Below are positions 43,331-43,492 of a stretch of DNA of 43,492 nt, piece by piece. The DNA comes from Lachnospiraceae bacterium (GTDB lineage: Bacteria; Bacillota; Clostridia; Lachnospirales; Lachnospiraceae). Below the pieces are notes generated by a model, which saw nothing but the letters and a program-made list of their open reading frames with translations, had not been told where the DNA came from and searched no databases. The stretch lies in assembly GCA_900772845.1 (NCBI GenBank), contig CAAGSD010000024.1:1-43492 (forward strand), given 5' to 3'. Within the stretch, counting starts at the first letter, position 1; each line of letters opens with the position of its first letter. A program made the position numbers and the translations under genes.

Positions 43331-43360
43331 TTCACTAAAAAGTGAAGATGTGCACTTTTT
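43331..43360. promoter_or_regulatory. Palindromic operator candidate upstream of the sugar operon
   Basis: Two overlapping inverted repeats share an AGTG/CACT core: TTCACT-aaaa-AGTGAA (43331-43346) and AAAAAGTG-8 nt-CACTTTTT (43337-43360, perfect arms). They lie 28 bp upstream of the -35, a position suited to an activator or a loop-forming repressor. The regulator is not in the window. 43361-43492 holds nothing else I recognise. Confidence 0.55.
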
Positions 43361-43492
43361 ATGTCTTTCTGAAAAACGTTCCTTTCATCACAATCCACCG
43401 TGCCCGGACAAATTCTTGTCTTTCATTGACTTCACAGGTAAAATATGATACCTTGTAACTATTCAGAGCCATGCAACTCTGCTTTCTGCAAA

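Noticed and set aside
43195..43398. N-terminal extension of the xylulokinase frame
   Set aside because: It would contain the promoter and operator; the ATG at 43194 has the ribosome binding site and the conserved protein start.

Overview
The window looks like a piece of a Lachnospiraceae-type (Clostridia, Firmicutes) gut genome. The evidence is low-to-moderate GC, strong AGGAGG-type ribosome binding sites, ABC-F, SpoVG and AbrB family genes, and a run of small families (DUF3852, DUF4320, DUF4314, DUF6103, DUF6133, DUF6550 type) that I associate with integrative elements of this group. Family names are from memory; no search was run.

Positions 1 to about 34,369 are the interior and right end of an integrated conjugative element. 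Its outer edge cuts an ABC-F gene (34,337-35,659) after the second-domain signature motif, leaving two near-identical 16-bp direct repeats just inside the element. No recombinase and no VirD4/TraG coupling protein is visible, so both probably lie left of position 1.

Almost everything in the element is on the minus strand, so it reads from right to left. From 25,402 to 3,480 runs one compact transfer operon. It opens with regulatory and accessory genes (DUF4314, a DNA adenine methylase, two AbrB-like proteins, a YodL-like protein, two SpoVG-like proteins). A complete Tad/Flp-like pilus set is interleaved and follows: pilin, prepilin peptidase, CpaB, CpaE, CpaF, TadB, TadC and two TadE-like pseudopilins. 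Next come a large secreted protein, a VirB2-like protein, VirB6/TrbL, PrgI/VirB3, a VirB4 split into two genes, an amidoligase/gamma-glutamylcyclotransferase pair, an NlpC/P60 wall hydrolase, DUF6103 paralogues and DUF3846. After a spacer with hairpins (3,002-3,479), a second operon with its own promoters carries a transglutaminase-like protein, a ribbon-helix-helix protein, two unknown genes and a MobP3-type relaxase cut off by the window edge.

Between 25,470 and 34,369 is AT-rich cargo. (1) A probable new RiPP cassette: a radical SAM/SPASM enzyme followed by a 60-residue precursor with 13 cysteines in its last 29 residues. A shrunken group II intron sits between its promoter and its ribosome binding site. 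(2) A two-gene HEPN-like operon, probably defence or toxin related. (3) An intact ABC-F gene and a collapsed ABC-F remnant. (4) A two-gene pair resembling a split DUF1173 protein (zinc finger plus nuclease-like domain).

Positions 34,370-43,492 are higher-GC host chromosome: the truncated ABC-F gene, a family 2 glycoside hydrolase, a MATE transporter overlapping it tail to tail, and a sugar-catabolic operon (xylulokinase, DUF4867, fucose/arabinose isomerase-like) with a clear promoter and a nearby palindromic operator.
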